A stretch of 25,529 nucleotides of DNA from DASTSN01 sp035549175 (GCA_035549175.1 DASZRL010000059.1:1-25529); one strand, 5' to 3'. Positions 1 through 7,752 are shown, counted from the stretch's first letter. The notes: generated by a model from the sequence alone, not told the origin. Program-made: numbers and translations.

Positions 1-186
1 GACTACCTGCTGAACCGTCCAGCCGCCCTCCCGGTAGGGCGTCAGCAGCTGATGTGCGTCCAGGTCCTGGATGGCCTGTTCCAGTTGCTGGGGAAGAAAC
101 TTGATATCGGCCAGCCATTCCACTTTCTGGTCCACGGAAAAGGGCTGCGGGGTATATTCTCCAATCGGATAACGCGGATCACTCAT
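1..186 (-). CDS. YfiT/BstA-like bacillithiol transferase (DinB superfamily), 5' part only
   Basis: The first 62 codons are visible; the gene leaves the window at position 1. The N-terminus reads MSDPRYPIGEY, followed by a segment around residues 50-62 containing TPYREGGWTVQQVV. This DPRYPIG...TPYREGGWT pattern is characteristic of the YfiT/BstA group of DinB-fold metal proteins. Characterised members transfer bacillithiol to electrophiles or were described as metal-dependent hydrolases. The three metal-binding histidines would lie beyond the window edge, so catalytic competence cannot be judged. The start is the ATG at 186-184. The gene lies 37 bases downstream of the ABC ATPase stop on the same strand, so the two could be co-transcribed. 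A bacillithiol role fits the presence of bshC at 13984-15594. Confidence 0.8.
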   Translation of the reverse strand, partial: MSDPRYPIGEYTPQPFSVDQKVEWLADIKFLPQQLEQAIQDLDAHQLLTPYREGGWTVQQVV

Positions 187-223
187 ATGTTTCAGGTTGG
201 TTGGTGGCTAATGAGGGCAGCGG

Positions 224-1057
224 TCAGTCCTCGCGGAGGGCATGCCCCGTGAGGTGAATGAAGACATCCTCCAGGTTTGCCTTCTTGACTTCCCTGGGGC
301 GCTCAAATCCCGAATCAACCAGTTCATCAATCAGCTTATCCGGGGTGTCCAGGGCAATGATCCGGCCCGCATCGATGATGGCGACCCGGTCGCACAGGTA
401 CTCGGCCTCATCCATGTAATGGGTCGTAATGATCACGGTGGCCCCCCGTTCCCGGATATGGCGGATAAGCTCCCAGAGACTGCGGCGGGCCTGGGGATCC
501 AGCCCGGTGGTCGGTTCATCCAGGAATACGATCCGCGGCTCATTGATCAGGGTTGTGGCAATCGAAAAACGCTGTTTTTGCCCGCCGCTCAGTTTTTTGA
601 AGGCGACTTTGGCCTTGTCCCGGTCCAGGATCTTCTTCCTGTCCTCCGGGGAGATGGCCGGGTCCTTTAACCGGGCGCGGTCCTCTTCGGAGATGGTCAG
701 GTTGACCATACGCAGGATCTCATAGGGATCCACCTGCCGGTTATAGATACCCGAAAACAGGTCGATCAGCTCAACCAGGTTAAGCCCGGGGTAGTAGCCG
801 CTGGCCTGCAATTGCACGCCGATGATTTTTTTGATCTCCCCGGGATCCCGGTCCAGGTCCAGCCCGTCCACGATGACTTTTCCGCTGGTTTTTTCCCGGA
901 GCGTTTCAATAATTTCCAGCGTGGTGGATTTACCTGCTCCGTTCGGTCCCAGCAGGCCGAATATTTCTCCTTTATACACGTCAAAGCTGATTCCCTTAAC
1001 CGCCCGGAAATTACCGTAGTCCTTGATCAGGTCCGTGACTTCGATGATCTTTTCCAT
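224..1057 (-). CDS. ABC transporter ATP-binding protein (ABC-2/drug-export type)
   Basis: A 277-residue nucleotide-binding subunit that would power a membrane exporter from the cytoplasmic side. Counted from MEKII, it has Walker A GPNGAGKST (37-45), Q-loop Q82, signature LSGGQ (156-160), Walker B RIVFLDE (175-181) and H-loop H213 in TTHYMDEAE. The C-terminal NLEDVFIHLTG segment is typical of ABC-2/daunorubicin-type exporters. I chose the ATG at 1057 because the family begins here and the 11 residues further upstream (MFVYYSLKFCR) look like promoter DNA read as protein. About 20 extra, strongly charged residues (roughly 128-148) sit before the signature motif. No permease gene is next to it within the window; the substrate is unknown. 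Confidence 0.93.
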   Translation of the reverse strand: MEKIIEVTDLIKDYGNFRAVKGISFDVYKGEIFGLLGPNGAGKSTTLEIIETLREKTSGKVIVDGLDLDRDPGEIKKIIGVQLQASGYYPGLNLVELIDLFSGIYNRQVDPYEILRMVNLTISEEDRARLKDPAISPEDRKKILDRDKAKVAFKKLSGGQKQRFSIATTLINEPRIVFLDEPTTGLDPQARRSLWELIRHIRERGATVIITTHYMDEAEYLCDRVAIIDAGRIIALDTPDKLIDELVDSGFERPREVKKANLEDVFIHLTGHALRED

Positions 1058-1061
1058 CCTG

Positions 1062-1091
1062 CAAAATTTCAGGCTGTAATATACAAACAAA
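1062..1091 (-). promoter_or_regulatory. Candidate promoter of the ABC ATPase gene
   Basis: On the minus strand TTTG (1091-1088) is followed after 18 bases by AAATTTTG (1069-1062), one mismatch from the Bacteroidota -7 consensus TAnnTTTG. The -7 element ends only four bases before the ATG at 1057, so the transcript would be leaderless or nearly so. Confidence 0.4.
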
Positions 1092-1115
1092 CAGGGTAAG
1101 GCTGCCGGACCGGAA

Positions 1116-2150
1116 CTAGCCGGCCACGACCAGGCAGGACGCCAGCTCCTCCATCATCTCCCGGCTACCCACAAAAAAGGGAGACCGCTGGTGCAGGGAG
1201 GCTGGCTGGACCTCCAGGATCCGCCGGCTGCCGTCGGTGGCCAGGCCGCCGGCTACCTCGGTAATGAAGGCAAAAGGATTGCACTCGTACAGGAGCCGCA
1301 ATTTTCCACCGGGGCGTTCGGCCGTGGCCGGGTACATAAAGATGCCCCCTTTGATCAGGTTGCGATGGACGTCAGCCACCATGCTGCCCGTATAGCGCTG
1401 GGTGTAGGGCCCGCCGTCATGGATTTCCTTGTGCTGGCACCGGTCAATATAGTTGCGCACGCCGGTCCCGAATCGAAAAAACGAGCCATGATTGACCGAA
1501 TAAATCCTGCCCTGCTGCGGGCACTGGATCCGGGGATGGCTCAGGCAGAATTCCCCGATGGACGGATCCAGGGTAAATCCATTCACCCCCCGGCGTGTTC
1601 CGTACACCAGCATGGTTGAGGACCCGTACACAATGTACCCTGCCGCCACCTGCTGAATGCCGGGTTGCAGAAAATCCTCCCGGGTAACCAGGCTGCCCCG
1701 GGGAGTCACGCGCCGGAACACACTGAAAATGGTTCCGATGGAAATGTTGACATCGATATTGCCGCTGCCGTCCAGGGGATCGAACAGGCAGACGTATTTC
1801 GCCTGGCGGCTCACCGCATCATCAAAGGCCACGAAATCATCCAGTTCTTCACTGGCAATGCCGGCGCAGCTGATGCCATGCTGCAGAACACCCATAAACT
1901 GGTTATTGGCAAAAACGTCCAGTTTTTTGACGTCCTCACCCTGGATATTGGTGGTGCCGGCATCACCGAGGATATCCACCAGGCCGGCTTTGTTGACCTC
2001 CACATTCACCCGCTTGGCAGCCAGGCCGATGTCGCGGAGCAGGCTGCTGAGCTCACCTGTGGCGTGTGGAAATTCACGGAGCTGCTGGATGGTGAATTCA
2101 TCCAGGGTTAACACTTTTCGGTTTACCGTAATGGGTTGGTTGTTTTGCAT
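1116..2150 (-). CDS. fbp: Fructose-1,6-bisphosphatase class I
   Basis: A 344-residue enzyme hydrolysing fructose 1,6-bisphosphate to fructose 6-phosphate, the committed gluconeogenic step in the cytoplasm. The class I metal/phosphate site DPLDGSGN is at residues 124-131, with E101/E102 as further metal ligands. The substrate-binding segment HRNLIKGGIFMYPAT is near 262-276, and GKLRLLYECNPFAF (282-295) carries the ligand E289. Length matches the family. I chose the start MQNNQP at 2150; the frame stays open upstream to 2222, but those residues include a promoter-like element and do not resemble the family. The gene is divergent from lysC and stands alone on its strand at the 5' side. The AMP-site region near the N-terminus (HATGELSSLLRDIG) is of family type. 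Confidence 0.95.
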   Translation of the reverse strand: MQNNQPITVNRKVLTLDEFTIQQLREFPHATGELSSLLRDIGLAAKRVNVEVNKAGLVDILGDAGTTNIQGEDVKKLDVFANNQFMGVLQHGISCAGIASEELDDFVAFDDAVSRQAKYVCLFDPLDGSGNIDVNISIGTIFSVFRRVTPRGSLVTREDFLQPGIQQVAAGYIVYGSSTMLVYGTRRGVNGFTLDPSIGEFCLSHPRIQCPQQGRIYSVNHGSFFRFGTGVRNYIDRCQHKEIHDGGPYTQRYTGSMVADVHRNLIKGGIFMYPATAERPGGKLRLLYECNPFAFITEVAGGLATDGSRRILEVQPASLHQRSPFFVGSREMMEELASCLVVAG

Positions 2151-2167
2151 GAACGGTCGTTTGTTCG

Positions 2168-2175
2168 CAAAAATA
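2168..2175 (-). promoter_or_regulatory. Candidate -7 element of fbp
   Basis: On the minus strand TATTTTTG matches TAnnTTTG exactly and ends 17 bases before the chosen fbp ATG. No TTG sits at the usual -33 distance, so the call rests on the -7 element only. Confidence 0.35.
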
Positions 2176-2447
2176 AGGGCCAGAACGCATTTATCCAGTA
2201 GCCGGGTTACCCAACTATGCAACTTCTGGTCAAATGCACCGGGAAAGCGCCAAGGAGCCGGCTCCTCCCCTATCCTGCCGGCCCTGGCTTTCCGGGGTCA
2301 ACGGCTCACCCTTGGTCCCGGTAACCGCGATGGCAGGCGGAACGGGCACCCGTCGCTGTAAGGTAACCCGTCACGTTCCGGATTACAGGGAATCCGGCCC
2401 GGCAGCCCGGTTTCTTCCACGGCCGGTGCGGGCATAGCCGCATCCTG

Positions 2448-2455
2448 TATCTTTG
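2448..2455 (+). promoter_or_regulatory. Candidate -7 element of lysC
   Basis: TATCTTTG followed by C matches TAnnTTTG and is identical to the elements before purK and the luciferase-like gene. It lies 35 bases before the lysC ATG. No clear TTG is seen at -33. Confidence 0.4.
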
Positions 2456-2490
2456 CCGGCCAGACTGAACAGTTATCAAATCAGACGGTT

Positions 2491-3786
2491 ATGCAAGTAT
2501 TCAAATTTGGCGGGGCTTCAGTGAACAGTGTAGAGCGGATCCGGAACCTGGGAGACATCCTGCGGCCGTATCGCGGGGAAAAACTCCTGGTGGTCGTCTC
2601 GGCGATGGGCAAAACAACCAATGCCCTGGAAAAAGTCGCTGAGGCCTTTTTTGCGGGGCGTCGCCAGGATGCCCTGGCCCTGTTCGACCAGGTAAAGCAG
2701 CAACACCTGACAACGGCCAAATACCTGCTGGTCACCGGCTACCTGGTCTGCGAGGAGCAGCTGCGCCAGTTGTTTACCGAAGTGGAATGGCTGCTGCATG
2801 ACCGGCCTGTCCGGGATTATGATTATTATTACGACCAGATCGTCTGCGTAGGCGAGCTCCTGTCCACTTCGATTATCAGCGCCTGGCTGAATGAGACGGG
2901 TATAGCCAACCGGTGGCTGGATGTCCGCGACATCTTCCGCACGGACAATAATTTCAGGGAGGCCAACCTGGACTGGGATTTTACGGCTGCCCGGGTCCGG
3001 CAGCAGGTGCTGCCGGCCCTGGAAAGGGAATCCATCGTGCTCACCCAGGGATTTATCGGATCCACCGCGGAAAACGAAAGCACCACCCTGGGTCGGGAAG
3101 GAAGCGATTACAGTGCCGCCATATTCGCCAACCTGCTGGATGCCGAAAGCCAGACGATCTGGAAGGATGTGGAAGGCGTCATGAATGCCGACCCCAAGCA
3201 ATACCCGGCCGCCCAGCTGATTGCGGAGCTTAACTATACCGAGGTGATCGAGATGGCCTATTACGGGGCCCAGGTCATTCATCCCAAGACCATCAAGCCC
3301 TTGCAGAACAAGGGTATCCCCCTTTTCGTGAAGTGTTTCCTGAACCCGTCCCTGCCCGGGACCGCGATTCGCAGGCAACCGGTACGCAACCTGCCACCCA
3401 TCATCGTCCTTAAGGAAAGGCAGGCCATGATTCAATTCAAATCCCGGGACTTTTCCTTTGTGGGCGAGCACCATGTGGGGGCCCTGTACCACCTGTTCGG
3501 GAAGCTGGGTATTAAACCCAACCTGACCCAGAACGGGGCCATCACCTTCACCTGCGTACTGGACGATCGCCCCGATAAAATTGAAAAGCTTTCCCTGGAG
3601 GCCGCTTCGATCTTTGATGTCGAGGTACGAAAAGGGCTCTCCCTGTTAACGGTTCGCCATTACCAGGCCGGGGTATTTGAAGAGCTTTCAGCCGGCAGGT
3701 CGATCCTGCTCAAACAGCAGACGCCGCAGACCATCCAGGCCCTGCTGGACACCGAAATTTCCGGGCCAGCCGGGCAGGCCTCCTGA
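2491..3786 (+). CDS. lysC: Aspartate kinase (monofunctional)
   Basis: A 431-residue cytoplasmic kinase phosphorylating L-aspartate, the first step towards lysine, threonine, methionine and diaminopimelate. Motifs in order: KFGGAS at 5-10; GELLS near 121-125; TTLGREGSDYSAA at 198-210, the aspartate/ATP site; WKDVEGVMNADP at 224-235; and YYGAQVIHPKTI near 257-268. From about residue 310 the sequence is of regulatory ACT-domain type, implying feedback control by a pathway end product; which one cannot be read from sequence. It is not fused to homoserine dehydrogenase. The ATG is supported by the KFGGAS motif immediately after it. It ends 28 bases from the stop of the convergent transpeptidase gene. 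No other gene of the pathway is in the window. Confidence 0.94.
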   Translation: MQVFKFGGASVNSVERIRNLGDILRPYRGEKLLVVVSAMGKTTNALEKVAEAFFAGRRQDALALFDQVKQQHLTTAKYLLVTGYLVCEEQLRQLFTEVEWLLHDRPVRDYDYYYDQIVCVGELLSTSIISAWLNETGIANRWLDVRDIFRTDNNFREANLDWDFTAARVRQQVLPALERESIVLTQGFIGSTAENESTTLGREGSDYSAAIFANLLDAESQTIWKDVEGVMNADPKQYPAAQLIAELNYTEVIEMAYYGAQVIHPKTIKPLQNKGIPLFVKCFLNPSLPGTAIRRQPVRNLPPIIVLKERQAMIQFKSRDFSFVGEHHVGALYHLFGKLGIKPNLTQNGAITFTCVLDDRPDKIEKLSLEAASIFDVEVRKGLSLLTVRHYQAGVFEELSAGRSILLKQQTPQTIQALLDTEISGPAGQAS

Positions 3787-3814
3787 AATCAACTCCTGAT
3801 ATGCGGGAAAATAA

Positions 3815-4996
3815 TCAGTAGGCCCCCAGGGTAATGGTCTGCACCATTTTTTTGGCAACGGGCTTGTCATTCAGCAGGGCAGGCTGCCAGGCGGGCATTT
3901 TCTCCAGGCGGGTAATCAGTTCATCATTGTATTCCGGGTTTCCTCCCCGGATCACCCGGAAATTGACCGGCACGCCGTCCTTGTCCACCACGAACTCCAC
4001 CTGTACGTAGGCACGCGTAATCCCGGTGGGCAGGTAATCGGCCATTTCGCGTCCCAGCAGTTCGAGGTATTTCATGAAAGCCTCACCCCCACCGGGATAG
4101 CGGGGCCACTGGTGAACGGATTCCGCCAGGTAGCTGATGTCCCGGGTGCGGTGTTTGGGTGCCTCCGTGCGGACTTCGGTCGTGGCTTTGACCGGAGGCT
4201 TGCGGGAAGGCGCGTCATCCACCACGTAATCGCCACGGTCCGTGGTCATGACCACCGGAAGCTGGTGATATTTTTCAAAATAATCGAAGGCATCCTGGAG
4301 CTGGCCGGCAAACTTCCGAAGCTCGGCATCATCGCGCGTGAGGCTGCCCAGGTAATCCTGGCTTTTTTTAACATTGAAGCGGATCGGAAATATGTGAACC
4401 GGAATATAATCCTGGCCCAGGTCCTTGGCATGGGCGGCCAGAATATACACTTCATCTATCTGGTTATCGGTAAGGGGAATGCAACCTACGGTGACACAGC
4501 TACCGTGAATATAAATCCCGGCTCCCGGCTTATAGGCATCTCCAAGGATGCGGTCCGAGGCATTAGGATAATTAATACCCAGGGATAGGTAATAATCGCT
4601 GCGCGGGTTAAATTCATTGATGTAATAAAAACCTTCGGGCACCTGGAAATCCCCTTCCATACGCTTGGGTCCCAGGCTGCCCGCCAGGGCACAGACCTTG
4701 TAAGTCTTAAAAAGCTGGAATGGTTCGTTGATCTGGTTTTTCACCCAGACTTCCAGCTGGCTGTCGTATTTGAAGGACCGGATATAGATGTAGTGAGCCG
4801 GCCACTGAAGCTTCTTGGCCGCAAACTGTTTGCGTAAGGTGTCTTCCTTGCGCAGCAGGGCCTCGCTGGGCCGCTGGAACGTTTTCTGGTAATCAATAAA
4901 GGAGGAATAGGCTGACACCGATGTCTGGGCGGGTGCGGCCAAACCGATACCGCACAAAACTGCCATCACCACCAGGTTTTTCATTTGCGCATTCAT
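3815..4996 (-). CDS. L,D-transpeptidase (YafK/YkuD type) fused to a TonB C-terminal-like domain
   Basis: A 393-residue exported protein. Residues 6-24 form a signal peptide (KNLVVMAVLCGIGLAAPAQ). Residues 65-205 form a YkuD domain with the catalytic motif HGSCVTVGC: H164 and nucleophile C172. Such enzymes cross-link or modify peptidoglycan, or attach proteins to it, in the periplasm. Residues 297-393 (WPRYPGGGEAFMKYL, then VEFVVDKDGVPVNFRVIRG) look like the TonB C-terminal fold common in Bacteroidota. The linker at 262-296 is proline- and charge-rich. The ATG at 4996 is preceded by GGGAGG, unusual here; ATG 4984 (MKNLVV) is an equally good start. A TATCTTTA element lies at 5049-5056. What the TonB-like domain binds is unknown. 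Confidence 0.85.
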   Translation of the reverse strand: MNAQMKNLVVMAVLCGIGLAAPAQTSVSAYSSFIDYQKTFQRPSEALLRKEDTLRKQFAAKKLQWPAHYIYIRSFKYDSQLEVWVKNQINEPFQLFKTYKVCALAGSLGPKRMEGDFQVPEGFYYINEFNPRSDYYLSLGINYPNASDRILGDAYKPGAGIYIHGSCVTVGCIPLTDNQIDEVYILAAHAKDLGQDYIPVHIFPIRFNVKKSQDYLGSLTRDDAELRKFAGQLQDAFDYFEKYHQLPVVMTTDRGDYVVDDAPSRKPPVKATTEVRTEAPKHRTRDISYLAESVHQWPRYPGGGEAFMKYLELLGREMADYLPTGITRAYVQVEFVVDKDGVPVNFRVIRGGNPEYNDELITRLEKMPAWQPALLNDKPVAKKMVQTITLGAY

Positions 4997-5048
4997 ATGG
5001 GACCTCCCGGATTAACCGGTTTTTTAGGCAATAAGGGAATTACGCTCA

Positions 5049-5056
5049 TAAAGATA
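5049..5056 (-). promoter_or_regulatory. Candidate -7 element of the L,D-transpeptidase gene
   Basis: On the minus strand TATCTTTA differs from TAnnTTTG at the last base. It lies 52 bases before the first ATG. No -33 partner is evident. Confidence 0.25.
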
Positions 5057-5096
5057 GCGCAAAATTCACAGCGCCCTACCCCCGCCCCCCGGATGT

Positions 5097-6230
5097 TCAA
5101 AAATTTCCCCGCAGGGCCTGTTCCCGTTCAATGGCTTCAAACAGGGCCTTGAAATTTCCCTTGCCAAAACTCTGTGCCCCCTTGCGCTGGATAATCTCAA
5201 AGAACAGCGTGGGCCTGTCCTCGACCGGCTTGGAAAACAGTTGCAGCAGGTATCCTTCCTCATCGCGGTCCACCAGGATACCCAGCTCCCGCAGCGGGCC
5301 CAGGTCCTCGTCGATCCGGCCTACGCGGGCCCCGAGATCCTCGTAATAGGACGCGGGTACCTGCAGAAATTCCACCCCCCGGTCGCGGAGCTGCGTGACG
5401 GTTTTAACAATATCGTTGGTCGCCATGGCCACATGCTGGACCCCTTCACCTCTGTAAAAATCCAGGAACTCCTCGACCTGGGATTTTTTCTTACCCTCCG
5501 CCGGTTCGTTGATGGGAAATTTTACATAGCCGTTGCCATTGCTCATTACCTTGCTCATCAGGGCCGAATATTCCGTGGAGATATCCTTGTCGTCAAAACT
5601 GAGAATATTGCGGAACCCCATCACCTGCTCATAAAACCCAACCCATTTGTTCATCTGGTTCCAGCCTACGTTGCCCACGCAATGGTCGATATGCAACAGC
5701 CCCGTATCCGCAGGCCGGAAATGCGGGTTGCCCCAGGCCCGGTAACCGGGCAGGAACGGGCCGTGGTAGCCGGAACGCTCGATAAACAGGTGTACCGTGT
5801 CCCCGTAGGTGCCGATCCCGCTGATTACGACCTCGCCCTGGTCATCCTTCCGGCGTTCCGGAGCCAGGAAACTCCTGGCTCCGCGGGATGTCGTTTCCTC
5901 CCAGGCTCGGGTGGCATCGTCCACCCGCAGGGCAAGTACCCTGACCCCATCCCCATGCAGCCGGACGTGTTCGGCCATGGCGCTGTCGGGCCTCAGCGGC
6001 GTGGTCAGGACAAAGGTGATTTTATGCTGGCGAAGGGCATAACTGGCATATTCCTTCTGGCCGGTTTCGGGGCCGGCATAGGCCAGGGCCTGGAAGCCAA
6101 AGGCGCTCATGTAATAATGGGCCGCCTGCTTGGCGTTACCCACATAAAATTCGACATAATCAGTACCGTGAAGGGGAAGGAAATCCTGGGTGCCGGTACT
6201 ACCCCGCTGCTCGGCTGTCTTCGTGTCCAT
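5097..6230 (-). CDS. hppD: 4-Hydroxyphenylpyruvate dioxygenase
   Basis: A 377-residue non-haem iron(II) enzyme converting 4-hydroxyphenylpyruvate to homogentisate in tyrosine breakdown. It has two vicinal-oxygen-chelate halves. The iron ligands are H183 (in HIDHCVGNVGW), H266 (in GVQHVAMATNDI) and E345 (in LFFEIIQRKGA). The C-terminal helix (QSFGKGNFKALFEAIEREQ) that gates the active site is present. I chose MDTKT at 6230 as start; the nine residues upstream look non-coding. No homogentisate dioxygenase or fumarylacetoacetase gene is nearby, so the rest of the pathway must lie elsewhere. A short ORF and a hairpin lie in the 190 bases upstream and could be part of its control. Confidence 0.95.
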   Translation of the reverse strand: MDTKTAEQRGSTGTQDFLPLHGTDYVEFYVGNAKQAAHYYMSAFGFQALAYAGPETGQKEYASYALRQHKITFVLTTPLRPDSAMAEHVRLHGDGVRVLALRVDDATRAWEETTSRGARSFLAPERRKDDQGEVVISGIGTYGDTVHLFIERSGYHGPFLPGYRAWGNPHFRPADTGLLHIDHCVGNVGWNQMNKWVGFYEQVMGFRNILSFDDKDISTEYSALMSKVMSNGNGYVKFPINEPAEGKKKSQVEEFLDFYRGEGVQHVAMATNDIVKTVTQLRDRGVEFLQVPASYYEDLGARVGRIDEDLGPLRELGILVDRDEEGYLLQLFSKPVEDRPTLFFEIIQRKGAQSFGKGNFKALFEAIEREQALRGNF

Positions 6231-6267
6231 GTGAAAAAAATTTGGTAGGTGAAGCAATACAAAAAGG

Positions 6268-6319
6268 GATCGCCTGATGTGAAAGGCCGTGTGGCCAATG
6301 CGATGGCAGGTAGGCGATC
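6268..6319 (-). promoter_or_regulatory. Possible attenuator-like hairpin before hppD
   Basis: On the minus strand GATCGCCT (6319-6312) pairs perfectly with AGGCGATC (6275-6268), followed by CCTTTTT-like sequence. An inner stem GGCC-ACAC-GGCC (6296-6285) nests inside. The outer stem starts within the stop codon of the short ORF at 6318-6422. This arrangement resembles a leader-peptide attenuator, but the loop is long and the T-run short. Confidence 0.3.
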
Positions 6320-6422
6320 AGGCTGCCAGGGCGCAGGCGGAGTCCATGGCCAGGGCCTCCATCAGCAGGGGAAAGCCGCGGCGCTGGTCGGTAAACAGTT
6401 TGTGGGGATAATCGGGACGCAT
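6318..6422 (-). CDS. Possible 34-residue leader peptide upstream of hppD
   Basis: The short frame starts MRPDYPHKLFTDQRRGF and ends LAMDSACALAA. An exact TAnnTTTG element (TATTTTTG, 6437-6430) ends seven bases before its ATG, the same tight geometry seen at other genes in this window. Its stop codon overlaps the hairpin that precedes hppD. It contains one tyrosine and two phenylalanines, suggestive but not a run of regulatory codons. I do not recognise the peptide; it may be a small protein, a leader or chance. Confidence 0.35.
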   Translation of the reverse strand: MRPDYPHKLFTDQRRGFPLLMEALAMDSACALAA

Positions 6423-6429
6423 CGCGTAA

Positions 6430-6437
6430 CAAAAATA
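6430..6437 (-). promoter_or_regulatory. Candidate -7 element for the hppD leader transcript
   Basis: On the minus strand TATTTTTG matches TAnnTTTG exactly. No TTG is seen at -33. It would give an hppD leader of about 195 bases containing the short ORF and hairpin. Confidence 0.35.
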
Positions 6438-6494
6438 ACAAAGTCCCCGGATTTTTAGGCCCCGGGACCAGTCCCCCGGGCCGGCTCCTTCCCC

Positions 6495-6502
6495 TATCTT
6501 TG
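6495..6502 (+). promoter_or_regulatory. Candidate -7 element of purK
   Basis: TATCTTTG followed by C, ending four bases before the purK ATG at 6507, implying a leaderless or near-leaderless mRNA. The preceding bases 6480-6498 are nearly repeated at 2257-2274. Confidence 0.45.
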
Positions 6503-6506
6503 CGGG

Positions 6507-7682
6507 ATGGATCAAGCCCGCGCGCCAAAGAAGATCGGAATTCTGGGCGGCGGCCAGCTCGGACGTATGCTCCTGCAGGCAGCCGCCAATTACCCGGTGG
6601 AAACCTATGTCATGGAACAGGACCCGGATTGCCCGGCAGCCCACCTCTGCCATCATTTTCAGCCTGGGGATATCAACCACTTCGAAGCGGTGTACCAGTT
6701 CGGTAAAGGCCTGGACGCCCTGACCATTGAAATTGAGCACGTAAATGTGGACGCCCTCGAAAAACTCGAGGCCGAAGGGGTCCGGGTAATACCCAGCCCT
6801 TCCGTCCTGCGGACCATCAAGAACAAGATCCTGCAGAAACAATACTACCAGCAATACCAGATCCCAACTGCTCCCTTTACCGTGGTCCGGGACCGGGCAG
6901 ACCTGCAGGCTCAGCAGGATTTTCTGCCTGCGGTTCAGAAACTGGCCACCGGGGGCTATGACGGGAAGGGTGTGCAGGTGCTGCGCGACGCACGGGAACT
7001 GGACAAAGGATTTGATGCTCCCGGCGTGCTGGAAAAAATGGTGGATATCGATAAAGAAATCGCCATCACCGTGGCAATCAACGAAAAAAGGGAGACGGCC
7101 ATTTATCCCCCGGTGGAAATGCTCTTTGATCCGCAGCTCAACCTGCTGGACTACCAGTTGTGCCCTGCCGACCTGGATACCAAGACACTCTGGAAAGTCG
7201 AGGCTATCGCCCTGATGGTTGTGCGCAATTTTCAGTCAGCCGGCCTTTTTGCCATTGAAATGTTCATCGACCGCAGCGGGGAAGTCTATGTCAACGAGAC
7301 AGCACCCCGGGTTCATAACAGCGGGCATCATACGATCGAAGCCCATTACAGCAGCCAGTTTGACATGCTGTGGCGCCTGCTCCTCGGCTACCCGCTGGGC
7401 AACACCGATTACCTGCTGCCTTCCATCATGGTGAATATCCTGGGCGCCCCGGGTTACCAGGGAGAAGCCCGTTATGAAGGCCTGGAGGAAGTGTTGCGGA
7501 TGGATAATGCCTTTGTGCATCTGTATGGGAAACGCCACACCAAGCCGGGAAGGAAAATGGGCCACGTAACAATACTCAGCAAGGAAAAACAGGATCTTCT
7601 CCATAAGTCCAACCAGGTGAAACGGACCCTACTGGTCACTTCCGACCCGGTCCCACCTGTCCGCGGGGAAGGCCGTTCATAA
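6507..7682 (+). CDS. purK: 5-(Carboxyamino)imidazole ribonucleotide synthase
   Basis: A 391-residue ATP-grasp enzyme carboxylating AIR to N5-CAIR with ATP and bicarbonate in purine synthesis. The N-terminal fold opens with KKIGILGGGQLGRML (8-22). The ATP-grasp core includes ATGGYDGKGVQ (about 148-158), the carboxylate-rich EKMVDIDKEIAI segment (about 175-187) and the metal-binding FAIEMFID...VNETAPRVHNSGHHTIEA stretch (about 247-283). Length is normal. The C-terminal 15 residues or so (after KSNQVKRTLL) are not conserved in kind. Its partner purE lies 5.7 kb downstream on the same strand, separated by the RND efflux operon. The ATG is fixed by the motif eight residues later. Confidence 0.95.
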   Translation: MDQARAPKKIGILGGGQLGRMLLQAAANYPVETYVMEQDPDCPAAHLCHHFQPGDINHFEAVYQFGKGLDALTIEIEHVNVDALEKLEAEGVRVIPSPSVLRTIKNKILQKQYYQQYQIPTAPFTVVRDRADLQAQQDFLPAVQKLATGGYDGKGVQVLRDARELDKGFDAPGVLEKMVDIDKEIAITVAINEKRETAIYPPVEMLFDPQLNLLDYQLCPADLDTKTLWKVEAIALMVVRNFQSAGLFAIEMFIDRSGEVYVNETAPRVHNSGHHTIEAHYSSQFDMLWRLLLGYPLGNTDYLLPSIMVNILGAPGYQGEARYEGLEEVLRMDNAFVHLYGKRHTKPGRKMGHVTILSKEKQDLLHKSNQVKRTLLVTSDPVPPVRGEGRS

Positions 7683-7744
7683 ATAACCGGGCCCCGGGCG
7701 CAAGAAGTAAGGCTCAGCCGGCATCTAATGGCGCGGTAACCCAT

Positions 7745-7752
7745 TAACTTTA
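7745..7752 (+). promoter_or_regulatory. Weak candidate -7 element of the RND operon
   Basis: TAACTTTA differs from TAnnTTTG at one base and lies 29 bases before the GTG start of the adaptor gene, in a locally AT-rich patch. No -33 partner is apparent. Confidence 0.2.

Larger units (their letters stand above)
2151..2490. other. fbp-lysC divergent intergenic region
   Basis: About 340 bases without a supported gene. It holds the candidate fbp -7 element (2168-2175), a perfect 14-base palindrome AGGAGCCGGCTCCT (2253-2266), and the lysC -7 element (2448-2455). Bases 2257-2274 repeat the sequence just before purK (6480-6498) apart from one inserted base. The short open frames here look like GC-rich chance. 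Confidence 0.6.

Noticed and set aside
2518..3492. Minus-strand frame of 324 codons
   Set aside because: It is antisense to aspartate kinase, with no recognisable motif.
5241..6248. Plus-strand frame of 335 codons
   Set aside because: It is antisense to hppD, which has all its iron ligands.
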